A DNA stretch of 64,000 bases from Rikenellaceae bacterium. GTDB taxonomy: Bacteria > Bacteroidota > Bacteroidia > Bacteroidales > Rikenellaceae. Where the stretch lies: the NCBI GenBank assembly GCA_015059955.1, contig SUZK01000004.1:1-64000 (forward strand). Reading direction: 5' to 3'. Below are positions 35,862 through 44,203 of the stretch, piece by piece. How positions within the stretch are numbered: position 1 is the first letter of the stretch; every line of letters begins with the position of its first letter. The translations under genes and the position numbers were made by a program. The notes under the pieces were generated by a model. It ran no database searches, had not been told where the DNA came from, and was given only the letters and a program-made list of their open reading frames with translations.

Positions 35862-38066
35862 TTATAGGTAGAAAGGGCGAATATAACCCTCACCAGCCAC
35901 AACGACATTAGGATTGAGTGTCGCCTCAACCTTGGCCTCAACGGCTGGAGCTACAGTCTCAACAGAGGTTGCTACTGGTGCACCTTTAATGGTGATACCT
36001 GTAGTCTCGCCAATAACGAGTGACTTTGGAAGGGCAAGCGACTTCTCAGCAGCATTAAGCTCGTCAACCAAGGCCTTAAGCTCATTGATATCACCCTTAT
36101 TCTCCGCAGTAGGCATAGTATAGAGACGTCCCATTCCACCAGGAAGACCATTGCCATCTACGGCATAGGCGAAAGCTGTCTGTGCGTAGTCCCAATCAGC
36201 TACATAGAATGAGTATGGCTGAGAGGTCTTAACTGACTTCCAGTACTGAGCTGCCTCACCCCAGATGAGTGAGTCTGAGTAGGTTGAAGTGTTAGTCATA
36301 TCGTCGCCAAGCATTGTTGCGAAGAGTGAGCGTGCACCATCGAAATTATTGTACTTAACAACGGTAATCGCCTTACCCTTGGTTGCAGCTGGCTGACCAA
36401 ATACTGAGCCATTCTCCTCATCACCTGAGTAGTAGCCTACAAGCTCAACACCTGGAGTGATAGAGCCTACACTCTTTGTTGTAGCGAGGTTCTCGAACTT
36501 ATGCATCTTTAGTACGTGGCCATCCTCTGGGTTGTAAACAACAACATAGCCTATAAAGCTGCTCTCAGGAACCAAGCCTGTAGCATCTGCCACAGCTGCA
36601 TCGCGATAGTAGTAGCTCGAAAGAACCATTGCAACGGTAGTATCTGGGTTGAACTGCTGCGACATTTCGAGCATCGAATCAAAGATCTCGTTCTCAGCCG
36701 CAATAATAGCCTCCTCGTCATACTCCTCAGGAGCGCATACGTTGAACGAGTAGTATGTAGTAGAGTGTGAAGGAACTACTGAAAGCTTGAAGCTATAAGG
36801 AGTGATGTCAGATGCAGACATGGTAAATGTTGTAGTTGCAGGATCTGGAGCAGGGAGTGTACGGAAAGTAACCATCTCAGGCTCAGTAGTAACGCCACCT
36901 GCATAACCAAAGGCAATCACGTAGTAGTCAGTGTCGGGTGAGTCGAGCTTATACTTGTATGGGCTACCTGGGCCACCAGTATAGTCCTGAACACCAGAAT
37001 AGAGCATCATACCCTGATTCATTGCACCACCATACATAGCTACGATGCCATTCATAATATCCTCGGCAGTCTGCTCACCATCCCAAACGCCACACATCCA
37101 GCAGAAGGTCTCCTTGGTATCTGATGGAGTAATCTTGATGGCTGCACGGATCATCTCGACATCAGTTACCGAGATATCGAACGTAAGATCCGAAGCCGTT
37201 GCATCGCCTGTCTTGTAAGTAGAGGTTGTAACATCTGTAGCGATTGTCACACTACCCTCCTCGGTTACGATAAAGCCAGCAATCATGTTGATATACTCGG
37301 TCTGAGCATTAAGACCCTTAGCCTGAAGAGTCAAAGCGCCCTTGTGGAAGATAGCATTCAAAATCTGATTATCGGTGTAGCCGGCATTACGATATGCCTC
37401 AATCTCTCTCTCAAGGCAGAAGAGCAAGAAACGCTGCTCGCTCATCTTATAGTCGCCCGCAGGGTCTGTATAAGCGTCGTAAGTAGACTTTGGAAGGGTA
37501 TAGAAGTACCATACATCGTTGTCGTTAGATGGAGTAATCTGATACTGCGCTGTATTACCCTCAACAGTAGTGTTTACCTCGAAAGTAACATCGAGACCAA
37601 CAAACTCTGTGGTTGTAACCTCAACCTTGGTTACTGCAGTATTAGCCTTGTAGCCATTAGCCGCATCTACGCCAAATATGACAATATAGTACTTAGACTC
37701 AGGGAAGAGGTTAGAGAACTCACCGTCGGTGATAGCACCCTTATCGACCACCTGAGGCATATACTCCTCAAGGGTCATACCCTTTGAGCGAGCCTCAGTC
37801 TCAAGCTCCTGGAAGAGAGTCTCCACGAGGAACTCATCACGAGTAAACTCCTCAACGGTCTCTGCATCATAGAGTACACAGAGGTACTCAGCCTCAAGAT
37901 CCGATGGAGTCACCGTATACGACACACTCGATGATGTTACCTCACCGACAACAACATCGAAAGACAACCCCTCTGGTGTTGGGGTATCTGGGCCTGGTTC
38001 TGGTGCTGGATCACAAGCTGCAAACGCCAAAGGGAGTGCAAGCAAGAGATAGAAAAGTTTTTTCAT
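35862..38066 (-). CDS. FN3-like multi-module lipoprotein (paralog 4)
   Basis: 734 residues. Lipobox LALPLAFAACDPAPEPG (Cys about 17). Four modules: about 30-140 (LSFDVVVGEVTSSSVSYTVT), 142-275, 277-400 (ending TDYYVIAFGYAGGVTTEPEM) and 405-520. A C-terminal domain follows (SQPYSFYVADWDYAQTAFAY, GDINELKALVDELNA, SLALPKSLVIGE). The first module is nearly collinear with paralog 2, pointing to tandem duplication. It has its own promoter at 38151. No enzyme signature is visible. Confidence 0.7.
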   Translation of the reverse strand: MKKLFYLLLALPLAFAACDPAPEPGPDTPTPEGLSFDVVVGEVTSSSVSYTVTPSDLEAEYLCVLYDAETVEEFTRDEFLVETLFQELETEARSKGMTLEEYMPQVVDKGAITDGEFSNLFPESKYYIVIFGVDAANGYKANTAVTKVEVTTTEFVGLDVTFEVNTTVEGNTAQYQITPSNDNDVWYFYTLPKSTYDAYTDPAGDYKMSEQRFLLFCLEREIEAYRNAGYTDNQILNAIFHKGALTLQAKGLNAQTEYINMIAGFIVTEEGSVTIATDVTTSTYKTGDATASDLTFDISVTDVEMIRAAIKITPSDTKETFCWMCGVWDGEQTAEDIMNGIVAMYGGAMNQGMMLYSGVQDYTGGPGSPYKYKLDSPDTDYYVIAFGYAGGVTTEPEMVTFRTLPAPDPATTTFTMSASDITPYSFKLSVVPSHSTTYYSFNVCAPEEYDEEAIIAAENEIFDSMLEMSQQFNPDTTVAMVLSSYYYRDAAVADATGLVPESSFIGYVVVYNPEDGHVLKMHKFENLATTKSVGSITPGVELVGYYSGDEENGSVFGQPAATKGKAITVVKYNNFDGARSLFATMLGDDMTNTSTYSDSLIWGEAAQYWKSVKTSQPYSFYVADWDYAQTAFAYAVDGNGLPGGMGRLYTMPTAENKGDINELKALVDELNAAEKSLALPKSLVIGETTGITIKGAPVATSVETVAPAVEAKVEATLNPNVVVAGEGYIRPFYL

Positions 38067-38150
38067 AGTTTTAATAAGTTATAAGGTTTGAAATAAATCT
38101 ACTAACATCTTTCATATGTCCTCTCAAAAAAGAGAACACCATCCATCGTG

Positions 38151-38181
38151 CAAAAATATATTTTTTTTGTCACTCCTCAAA
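38151..38181 (-). promoter_or_regulatory. Promoter of FN3-like paralog 4
   Basis: The minus strand reads TTTG (38178-38181), a 19-nt spacer, TATTTTTG (38151-38158), giving a leader of about 80 nt. Confidence 0.65.
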
Positions 38182-38218
38182 ATTTTCCACTCAAATTATA
38201 TATATCCATATATAAAGT

Positions 38219-38253
38219 AACTACCTCGACACTATCTGCCGAGGTAGTCATGG
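38219..38253 (-). terminator. Terminator of the BACON-like lipoprotein gene
   Basis: A perfect 9-bp stem (ACTACCTCG/CGAGGTAGT) lies 12 bp after the stop at 38265 and is followed on the minus strand by TACTTTATATAT. Confidence 0.7.
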
Positions 38254-38264
38254 GTTGGTCTTCT

Positions 38265-39557
38265 CTACAATTTGCCTGACCAATCAAGTGTTATCCTATG
38301 TGCAGGCGTGGCATCATCCACAGCATCAACAACAATACGATGTGTGCCATCACCATTATCCGAGATGGTTATAGTACCACCATATATTGGCGCTTGATGG
38401 ATACCTCGGCCACCCTCTTTCAACTGATATAGCGACCCTAACATGTGCACGCCATCGTCAGATATACGCATGCCGGGGATAAATACTCCAGGGCCGAAGT
38501 TCGGTTTTGTGGGGTCCTCCTCCGAGAAACCCGACGAACGATAGACGCCTACGAAACCCGCTGACGCATCCAATGAGGTTGACAAGAGGTCGAGAACAAG
38601 ATAGACGCCATTATTTAGGCCACTCTTAGATACGAACTCAATACCCCAATTGCGGTAGCCACACCCCCAATAATCACCATAGTCGTTCAGAGTAACATCG
38701 CAGTTAGAGACATCTATGACAACATCCTCGGTGAGATTAGATATCGTATCGGATATTATCGACTCCGTAATTGAGTACTCACCCGAATAGCTTACATGGT
38801 ACTCCTTATTGTCAACTCGCGCAATCAACACAAAACTATTGCCATCAACGGTAAGCTCTGCATCATCAAAAGGTGTCACCCACCCCTCAAGGTCGCTGTC
38901 AACCCACATATAATCGGAATTGCCAAAATTGGGGATTGTATAGGGGGCAAAACTATTATATGAATCGAACTTATAAACACCGTCAGGGACTATAAAACGC
39001 TCTTCATGAGCTGGCATCGGAGCAAGAATATCGAAACGGAAGAACTCCGAGTTAGGCAGAACACTGCCATCCTCTATGCCACCGTCCGAGAGTATTAACC
39101 AATAATGGGCCAACCCCGGGGCAAGATTCTCACCATAATAGTTGCCTATAAGCAGCGTAGCTGCTACATCAACTCGCTCGATAGGTGCATTGCCATTCTC
39201 ATCACCGGCCTGCAAAACCTTAACTGTCTGCGCTAACGAGCCATACTTAATAACCACCGCTCCCTCGCGAACATCGGTTGAAGTATTCGCCGAGATTGAG
39301 ACCTTCACCTGACCGAACATATCGGCATCTGTTGCTGTAATCATCTGTGGATTAACAATATCAACCTCGACCTTCTGGCCCTCGACAGGGTTCGTTACGG
39401 AGTACTCGATGGTATAGATACCACCACTCTTATCAACACTAAGCGTAGTGTCGGATGTAATCTCAAGCTTAGGTTCATCAACGGTGGAATTATTGGTCTC
39501 GCATGACGAGACTACGATGGCACAAAGTGCCACAAAACAGAGTAAAAAATTTCTCAT
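38265..39557 (-). CDS. BACON-like lipoprotein
   Basis: 430 residues. Lipobox CAIVVSSCETNN (Cys about 19). Residues about 30-125 form a BACON-like beta domain (DKSGGIYTIEYSVTNPVEGQ, GAVVIKYGSLAQTVKVLQAG). The rest contains two related beta domains, each closing with a Gly-Asp-rich strand (GGTITISDNGDGTHRIVVDA). Architecture parallels the genes at 17114 and 61996. A surface location is inferred. It lies next to the FN3-like array but has its own promoter and terminator. Confidence 0.7.
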   Translation of the reverse strand: MRNFLLCFVALCAIVVSSCETNNSTVDEPKLEITSDTTLSVDKSGGIYTIEYSVTNPVEGQKVEVDIVNPQMITATDADMFGQVKVSISANTSTDVREGAVVIKYGSLAQTVKVLQAGDENGNAPIERVDVAATLLIGNYYGENLAPGLAHYWLILSDGGIEDGSVLPNSEFFRFDILAPMPAHEERFIVPDGVYKFDSYNSFAPYTIPNFGNSDYMWVDSDLEGWVTPFDDAELTVDGNSFVLIARVDNKEYHVSYSGEYSITESIISDTISNLTEDVVIDVSNCDVTLNDYGDYWGCGYRNWGIEFVSKSGLNNGVYLVLDLLSTSLDASAGFVGVYRSSGFSEEDPTKPNFGPGVFIPGMRISDDGVHMLGSLYQLKEGGRGIHQAPIYGGTITISDNGDGTHRIVVDAVDDATPAHRITLDWSGKL

Positions 39558-39582
39558 GACAACATAATTAATTAGCTAAGCA

Positions 39583-39613
39583 CAAAGGTAAGAAAAATTT
39601 TTTAGTGAGCAAG
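39583..39613 (-). promoter_or_regulatory. Promoter of the BACON-like lipoprotein gene
   Basis: The minus strand reads CTTG (39610-39613), a 19-nt spacer, TACCTTTG (39583-39590), 26 bp before the start codon. Confidence 0.6.
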
Positions 39614-39655
39614 AGGGTATAGGGAAGTTAACGAATTTCGGGAGATGTGAGGAAA

Positions 39656-39699
39656 TTAGGGAGATTAAGGAGATTAAGGATAATCCCTAAGCTCCCTAA
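39656..39699. terminator. Inverted repeat in the rplQ downstream region
   Basis: TTAGGGAG (39656-39663) pairs perfectly with CTCCCTAA (39692-39699). The loop contains a tandem GGAGATTAA. It may end transcription of the ribosomal operon beyond the repeat elements, but there is no strong T-run. Confidence 0.4.
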
Positions 39700-39741
39700 G
39701 CCCACTAAGCTCATTATTCGCCACCCCAATCAGCGAGATAA

Positions 39742-39783
39742 TTTCTTGTCAGAAGGGGTTAGGCTTGGCTTATCACAAGATGC
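39742..39783 (+). repeat. Palindromic repeat family, short module
   Basis: TCTTGT (39744-39749) pairs with ACAAGA (39775-39780). Between them is CAGAAGGGGTTAGGCTTGGC, nearly identical to AGAAGGGGCCAGGCTTGG in copy C. It has the same ends (TTGTCAGA and TATCACAA) as the long modules and directly precedes copy B. Confidence 0.6.
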
Positions 39784-39784
39784 A

Positions 39785-39908
39785 ATTTCTTGTCAGAGTG
39801 GTGCTAATGTGGCGCTGACATGATAAAGCCCCGAATGGGACATACTAACGTATTTCCCATTCGGGGCTTTGATTGAAGCGTCGCAGTAGCGCCGCTATCA
39901 CAAGAAAT
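39785..39908 (+). repeat. Palindromic repeat family, copy B (long module)
   Basis: Outer stem ATTTCTTGT/ACAAGAAAT, then GTGGTGC/GCGCCGC and GGCGCT/AGCGTC, then a GCCCCGAATGGG/CCCATTCGGGGC stem with the inner pair ATAC/GTAT. Relative to copy A the outer stem has C-G where A has G-C, and the inner pair is ATAC/GTAT where A has GTAC/GTAC. Pairing is kept in each case. It ends two bases before the rplQ stop codon (39911). Confidence 0.7.
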
Positions 39909-39910
39909 AA

Positions 39911-40480
39911 TTACATCTTCTTGCCTACATTAGTCTTCTTCGCACCCTTAGCAGCAGAAGCCTTAGCAGCAGCTGCCTTTGGAGCAGCCTTCTTAGCCTT
40001 CTTCTCAGCTACAACAGTAGCGTCCTCGGTTGCGTCGGTAGACTTCTTTGAGCGTGAACGACGTGTCTTTGGCTTAGCCTCAGCAGCAGCGGCAGCAGCC
40101 TCGCGACCGAATGTGTAAGTCTCGTTGAAGTCAACGAACTCGATGATGCACATGTCAGCACCGTCACCAAGACGGAAACCAGTCTTGAGGATACGAGTGT
40201 AACCACCTGGACGCTCCATGATCTTAGGAGCGATGGTGCGGAACAACTCAGTAACCGCCTCCTTCTGCTTCAAATATGAGAATACTACACGACGTGAGTG
40301 AGTAGTGTCCTCCTTAGACTTGGTTACAAGGGGCTCAATGAACTTCTGTACGGCCTTAGCCTTAGCAACCGTTGTCTGGATACGCTTGTGCAAAACAAGT
40401 GACGAAGCCATGTTCGAAAGCATAGCCTTACGGTGACCCGCCTGTCTGCCAAGGTGATTAAAATTCTTATTGTGTCTCAT
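39911..40480 (-). CDS. rplQ: 50S ribosomal protein L17
   Basis: Large-subunit protein near the exit tunnel. The conserved core fills about 1-125 ([40 protein letters not shown]). A C-terminal extension of about 60 residues, rich in Ala and Lys ([20 protein letters not shown]), follows; such tails are common in Bacteroidetes L17. It is the last gene of the superoperon, 2 bp after rpoA, and its stop is immediately followed by repeat copy B. Confidence 0.97.
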   Translation of the reverse strand: MRHNKNFNHLGRQAGHRKAMLSNMASSLVLHKRIQTTVAKAKAVQKFIEPLVTKSKEDTTHSRRVVFSYLKQKEAVTELFRTIAPKIMERPGGYTRILKTGFRLGDGADMCIIEFVDFNETYTFGREAAAAAAEAKPKTRRSRSKKSTDATEDATVVAEKKAKKAAPKAAAAKASAAKGAKKTNVGKKM

Positions 40481-40482
40481 AA

Positions 40483-41475
40483 TTAATCTTTATCAAGTTT
40501 GTAGATAGATACGTCCATACCGAATTTGAGGTTCAGAGATGCCAGCAACTCGTCGAGCTCCGTGAGTGACTTCTTACCGAAGTTACGGAACTTCAACAAC
40601 TCGTTGCGGTGAAGCTTCACAAGGTCGCCCACTGTGTCGACATCAGCAGCCTTCAAGCAGTTAAGAGCACGTACGCTCAAATCCTGATCAGCAAGCTTTG
40701 TCTTGAGCAATTGGCGCATGTGCAAAATGCTCTCATCGAACTCCTCAACACCCTGCTGCTCCTCCTCGTCGAGAGTAATCTTCTCGTCAGAGAACAACAT
40801 GAAGTGCTGAATAAGAATCTTGGCAGCCTCCTTCAACGCCTCCTTCGGATGAATTGAGCCGTCGGTAGTAATCTCCAAATTCAACTTCTCGTAGTCGGTC
40901 TTCTGCTCGACACGGTAGTCCTCGATAGAGTACTTGACGTTCTTGATGGGTGTGAAAATCGAGTCGATAGGGAGTGTGTCAACATCCTTCTCGATGCCCG
41001 CATTCTCCTCCGAAGGCACATAGCCACGACCCTTACCAATGGTAATGGTCAACTGCATCTTGGTCTCAGGAGCGAGGTGGCAGATAACCAACTCGGGATT
41101 CAAAACCTTGAAGAACGATAGGTAGTTCGAGATGTAGCCTGCGGTAAGCTCAGTAACGCCTGCGACGTTAATGGTCACCTTCTCGGCGTCCTCATTATCT
41201 ACAGTGCGGATGAAACGTACCTGCTTGAGATTGAGGATAATCTCGATCATACCCTCCATCACACCGGGAACGGCGGCGAACTCATTGTTCACGCCGGCAA
41301 CCTTCACGGTCGTGATAGCATAGCCCTCCAACGACGAGAGCAACACACGGCGCAAAGCGTTTCCGACAGTCATGCCATAGCCTGGCTCCAACGGACGGAA
41401 CTCAAATTTGCCGAACGATGAAGTCGACTCCAACATGATGACCTTTTCAGGTTTTTGGAATGCTAATATTGCCAT
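40483..41475 (-). CDS. rpoA: DNA-directed RNA polymerase subunit alpha
   Basis: 330 residues. The N-terminal assembly domain is visible ([40 protein letters not shown]). The linker is followed by the C-terminal DNA- and activator-binding domain ([40 protein letters not shown]). It lies between rpsD (24 bp) and rplQ (2 bp), the standard alpha-operon order. Confidence 0.98.
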   Translation of the reverse strand: MAILAFQKPEKVIMLESTSSFGKFEFRPLEPGYGMTVGNALRRVLLSSLEGYAITTVKVAGVNNEFAAVPGVMEGMIEIILNLKQVRFIRTVDNEDAEKVTINVAGVTELTAGYISNYLSFFKVLNPELVICHLAPETKMQLTITIGKGRGYVPSEENAGIEKDVDTLPIDSIFTPIKNVKYSIEDYRVEQKTDYEKLNLEITTDGSIHPKEALKEAAKILIQHFMLFSDEKITLDEEEQQGVEEFDESILHMRQLLKTKLADQDLSVRALNCLKAADVDTVGDLVKLHRNELLKFRNFGKKSLTELDELLASLNLKFGMDVSIYKLDKD

Positions 41476-41499
41476 AATATTGAATTTGTTTGTAAGTTA

Positions 41500-42108
41500 C
41501 TACTTAGAGTACAACTCGACGATAAGCTGCTCCTTGATGTTCTCGGGAATCTCCTCGCGCTCTGGGGTCTGGATGAACTTACCGCTCATAGTAGCGTTGT
41601 CCCACTCCAACCAAGCGTAGCGGCTGCGTGATGCACCCGACAATGCCTCGGTGATAACCTCCAAAGTCTTAGACTTCTCGCGTACAGATACCACATCACC
41701 TACCTTAAGTGCGTATGAAGGAATGTTTACTACATTGCCATTTACGCAGATGTGACGGTGTGATACGAGCTGACGTGCAGCTGCACGAGTAGGCGCGATG
41801 CCCAAACGGTATACAACATTATCCAAACGGCACTCCAAAAGCTTCAAAAGGTTCTCGCCAGTGATACCACCCATACGAGCTGCTGCCTCATATGTGCGAG
41901 CAAACTGCTTCTCCAAAATACCGTATGTGTACTTTGCCTTCTGCTTCTCAGAAAGCTGCTCGCCATACTCCGAGTTCTTCTTACGCTTGCGAGCAAGACC
42001 GTGCTGTCCGGGAGGGAAGTTGCGCTTCTCAAGAACTTTATCAGCACCGTAAATAGCCTCGCCAAAACGGCGGGCAATCTTCGACTTAGGTCCTATATAT
42101 CTTGCCAT
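41500..42108 (-). CDS. rpsD: 30S ribosomal protein S4
   Basis: Primary 16S-binding assembly protein, 202 residues. N-terminal [16 protein letters not shown], then the S4 RNA-binding domain [28 protein letters not shown] region (about 92-150). In many bacteria S4 represses its own operon by binding mRNA; the 66-bp gap to rpsK is the place to look, but no clear structure was identified there. Confidence 0.98.
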   Translation of the reverse strand: MARYIGPKSKIARRFGEAIYGADKVLEKRNFPPGQHGLARKRKKNSEYGEQLSEKQKAKYTYGILEKQFARTYEAAARMGGITGENLLKLLECRLDNVVYRLGIAPTRAAARQLVSHRHICVNGNVVNIPSYALKVGDVVSVREKSKTLEVITEALSGASRSRYAWLEWDNATMSGKFIQTPEREEIPENIKEQLIVELYSK

Positions 42109-42174
42109 AATCTTCTGTTTGTTAATCGATAAAATTAAGTTTATTTCTGTCTGCTTGAAACCTATCGCTCGGAA

Positions 42175-42564
42175 TTATACACGACGACGGTTAGGAGCAC
42201 GGCAGCCATTGTGTGGTAGTGGAGTAACGTCGATGATCTCCATAACCTCGATACCAGCACCGTGGATGGTACGAACTGCAGACTCACGACCCTGACCAGG
42301 ACCCTTCACATAAACCTTAACCTTACGCAAACCCATATCGTATGCAACCTTTGCGCAGTCTGCAGCAGCAGTCTGTGCAGCATAGGGAGTATTCTTCTTT
42401 GAACCGCGGAAGCCCATCTTACCGGCTGATGACCAGCTGATCACCTCACCAACCTCGTTGGTGATGGTTATGATAACGTTGTTAAAGGTAGAGTGCACAA
42501 AAGCCATGCCCTGAGCAGAAACCTTAACAACCTTCTTCTTAACTGTTCCAGTTTTCTTTGCCAT
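42175..42564 (-). CDS. rpsK: 30S ribosomal protein S11
   Basis: Small-subunit platform protein of 129 residues, normal length. Signatures are [40 protein letters not shown] and the C-terminal [18 protein letters not shown]. It follows rpsM by 12 bp. Confidence 0.98.
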   Translation of the reverse strand: MAKKTGTVKKKVVKVSAQGMAFVHSTFNNVIITITNEVGEVISWSSAGKMGFRGSKKNTPYAAQTAAADCAKVAYDMGLRKVKVYVKGPGQGRESAVRTIHGAGIEVMEIIDVTPLPHNGCRAPNRRRV

Positions 42565-42576
42565 AACTCTCTAATA

Positions 42577-42957
42577 TTACTTAGTTGCCTTTTTTTTATT
42601 TGCTACAGTCTTCTTCTTACCCTTACGAGTACGAGCGTTGTTCTTGGTGCTCTGACCGCGAACGGGAAGACCCAAACGGTGACGGATACCACGGTAGCAA
42701 CCAATATCCATCAATCGCTTAATGTTGAGCTGTACGACTGAGCGGCACTCGCCCTCAACCTTGATGCCCATATCGGCAATTGCGCCACGAATGGCGCCGA
42801 CCTGCTCGTCGGTCCAATCCTGAACCTTGATGTCGCGGCTTACACCTACGCTATCGAGGATCTTCTGCGCTGTAGAACGACCGATACCATAGATATAGGT
42901 CAAGCCGATCTCGCCGCGCTTATTTTTTGGTAAATCAACACCTACTATACGTGCCAT
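42577..42957 (-). CDS. rpsM: 30S ribosomal protein S13
   Basis: Head protein contacting P-site tRNA and the bridge to the large subunit, 126 residues. It begins [20 protein letters not shown] and shows the family run [20 protein letters not shown] and [18 protein letters not shown]. It lies 39 bp after rpmJ. Confidence 0.98.
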   Translation of the reverse strand: MARIVGVDLPKNKRGEIGLTYIYGIGRSTAQKILDSVGVSRDIKVQDWTDEQVGAIRGAIADMGIKVEGECRSVVQLNIKRLMDIGCYRGIRHRLGLPVRGQSTKNNARTRKGKKKTVANKKKATK

Positions 42958-42996
42958 AAATTACTTTTCTTTAATTCTGTTTGTTGAAACTAAAAA

Positions 42997-43113
42997 TTAT
43001 CCCTGGCGCATTTTGAACTTAGGATTCTTCTTGCAGATCACATAGAGCTTGCCCTTGCGACGTACAATCTTGCAATCCTCGCTTCTCTTCTTAATTGATG
43101 CTCTTACTTTCAT
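42997..43113 (-). CDS. rpmJ: 50S ribosomal protein L36
   Basis: Very short gene (38 codons) found by translating the gap between infA and rpsM. The product begins [20 protein letters not shown] and ends [13 protein letters not shown]. The zinc-ligand set of the classical L36 form is only partly kept: two cysteines (Cys14 and Cys27) remain and the usual third Cys and His are absent, so this is the zinc-less type. It starts 17 bp after infA. Confidence 0.95.
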   Translation of the reverse strand: MKVRASIKKRSEDCKIVRRKGKLYVICKKNPKFKMRQG

Positions 43114-43130
43114 AACCGAAGCATTCTTAA

Positions 43131-43349
43131 TTATTTGTACCTGAAAGATATTCGACCCTTACTCAAATCGTAAGGTGTCATTTCTACTTTTACCTTATCT
43201 CCGGGAAGAATCTTGATGTAGTGCATACGCATCTTACCAGAGATATGAGCCGTGATAACATGTCCGTTATCCAATTCCACCCTGAACATTGCATTCGACA
43301 ATGCCTCGATGATGGTGCCGTCTCTTTCAATAGCAGTCTGTTTTGCCAT
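43131..43349 (-). CDS. infA: Translation initiation factor IF-1
   Basis: A 72-residue OB-fold protein that binds the 30S A site. The sequence [20 protein letters not shown], then [20 protein letters not shown] and [20 protein letters not shown], is diagnostic. It is 5 bp after map, the usual Bacteroidetes order. Confidence 0.98.
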   Translation of the reverse strand: MAKQTAIERDGTIIEALSNAMFRVELDNGHVITAHISGKMRMHYIKILPGDKVKVEMTPYDLSKGRISFRYK

Positions 43350-43354
43350 AAGAT

Positions 43355-44128
43355 TTAGTTATTAATAGCCTCCTCAATGATGCTGAAGTCCGTCAAAATG
43401 TCGGGACCATCCTTGCCCACAGCCACAGCAAACTCGAAGTGCGCTGCCGGCTTACGGTCCTTCGTGCGTACGGTCCAGCCGTCACGCTCGAAGACAACCC
43501 TACGGTCCCCCATCGTAATCATCGGTTCAATGCAGATAACCATGCCCTCTTTCAACAATGGACCTCTGCCTCGTGCGCCATAGTTAGGTACGCCTGGCTC
43601 CTCATGCATCTTTCTGCCGAGGCCATGACCCTCCAACTCGCGCACCACGCCGTAACCAAAACTCTCGGCGTAGTCCTGCACAGCTGCCGAGATATCGCCC
43701 ACGCGATTTCCCGCCTTCGCCTGTGCTGCACCCTTGCGAAGAGCCTCTTTGGTGACCTCTAACAACTGTCGTGTCTCGTCGCTGACAGTGCCTACGGCAA
43801 ACGTATATGCCGAATCACCAACAAACCCCTTCATAACGGTACCCAAATCTACCGATACGATGTCTCCATCCTTGATGGCATAGTCTGACGGAATACCATG
43901 AACAACCTGCTCGTTGACAGATATACATGCCGAAGCGGGATAGCCCTGGTAGCCAAGAAAAGCAGGAATAGCTCCATTGTCGCGAATGAACTTCTCGGCA
44001 ATGTCGTTGAGCTCACGTGTGGTGATGCCCACCTTAATATGGCGGCCTACCTCTGCAAGAGCTCTACTCACCAAGATATTATTCTCGCGGAGTATCTCAA
44101 TCTCCTCTCGTGTCTTCAGAAAAATCAT
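43355..44128 (-). CDS. map: Type I methionine aminopeptidase
   Basis: Removes initiator methionine. 257 residues. Metal ligands are seen in [19 protein letters not shown] (two Asp), [18 protein letters not shown] (His), [11 protein letters not shown] (Glu) and the last Glu in HFEFAVAVG; the substrate His is in [11 protein letters not shown]. It lies between secY and infA. adk, present between these genes in many bacteria, is absent here. Confidence 0.97.
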   Translation of the reverse strand: MIFLKTREEIEILRENNILVSRALAEVGRHIKVGITTRELNDIAEKFIRDNGAIPAFLGYQGYPASACISVNEQVVHGIPSDYAIKDGDIVSVDLGTVMKGFVGDSAYTFAVGTVSDETRQLLEVTKEALRKGAAQAKAGNRVGDISAAVQDYAESFGYGVVRELEGHGLGRKMHEEPGVPNYGARGRGPLLKEGMVICIEPMITMGDRRVVFERDGWTVRTKDRKPAAHFEFAVAVGKDGPDILTDFSIIEEAINN

Positions 44129-44151
44129 CGTCGTTAGCTATAAGTTAGTGG

Positions 44152-44188
44152 CCGCCCCCATTGGTTGCCCTCAGGGGGCGTCCCTATC
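44152..44188 (-). promoter_or_regulatory. Hairpin between secY and map
   Basis: GCCCCC and GGGGGC pair within the 75-bp gap, with a smaller GGTTGCCC segment in the loop. No T-run follows. It probably affects mRNA stability or read-through between secY and map. Confidence 0.4.
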
Positions 44189-44203
44189 TTGTGGTAAAAT
44201 CTA

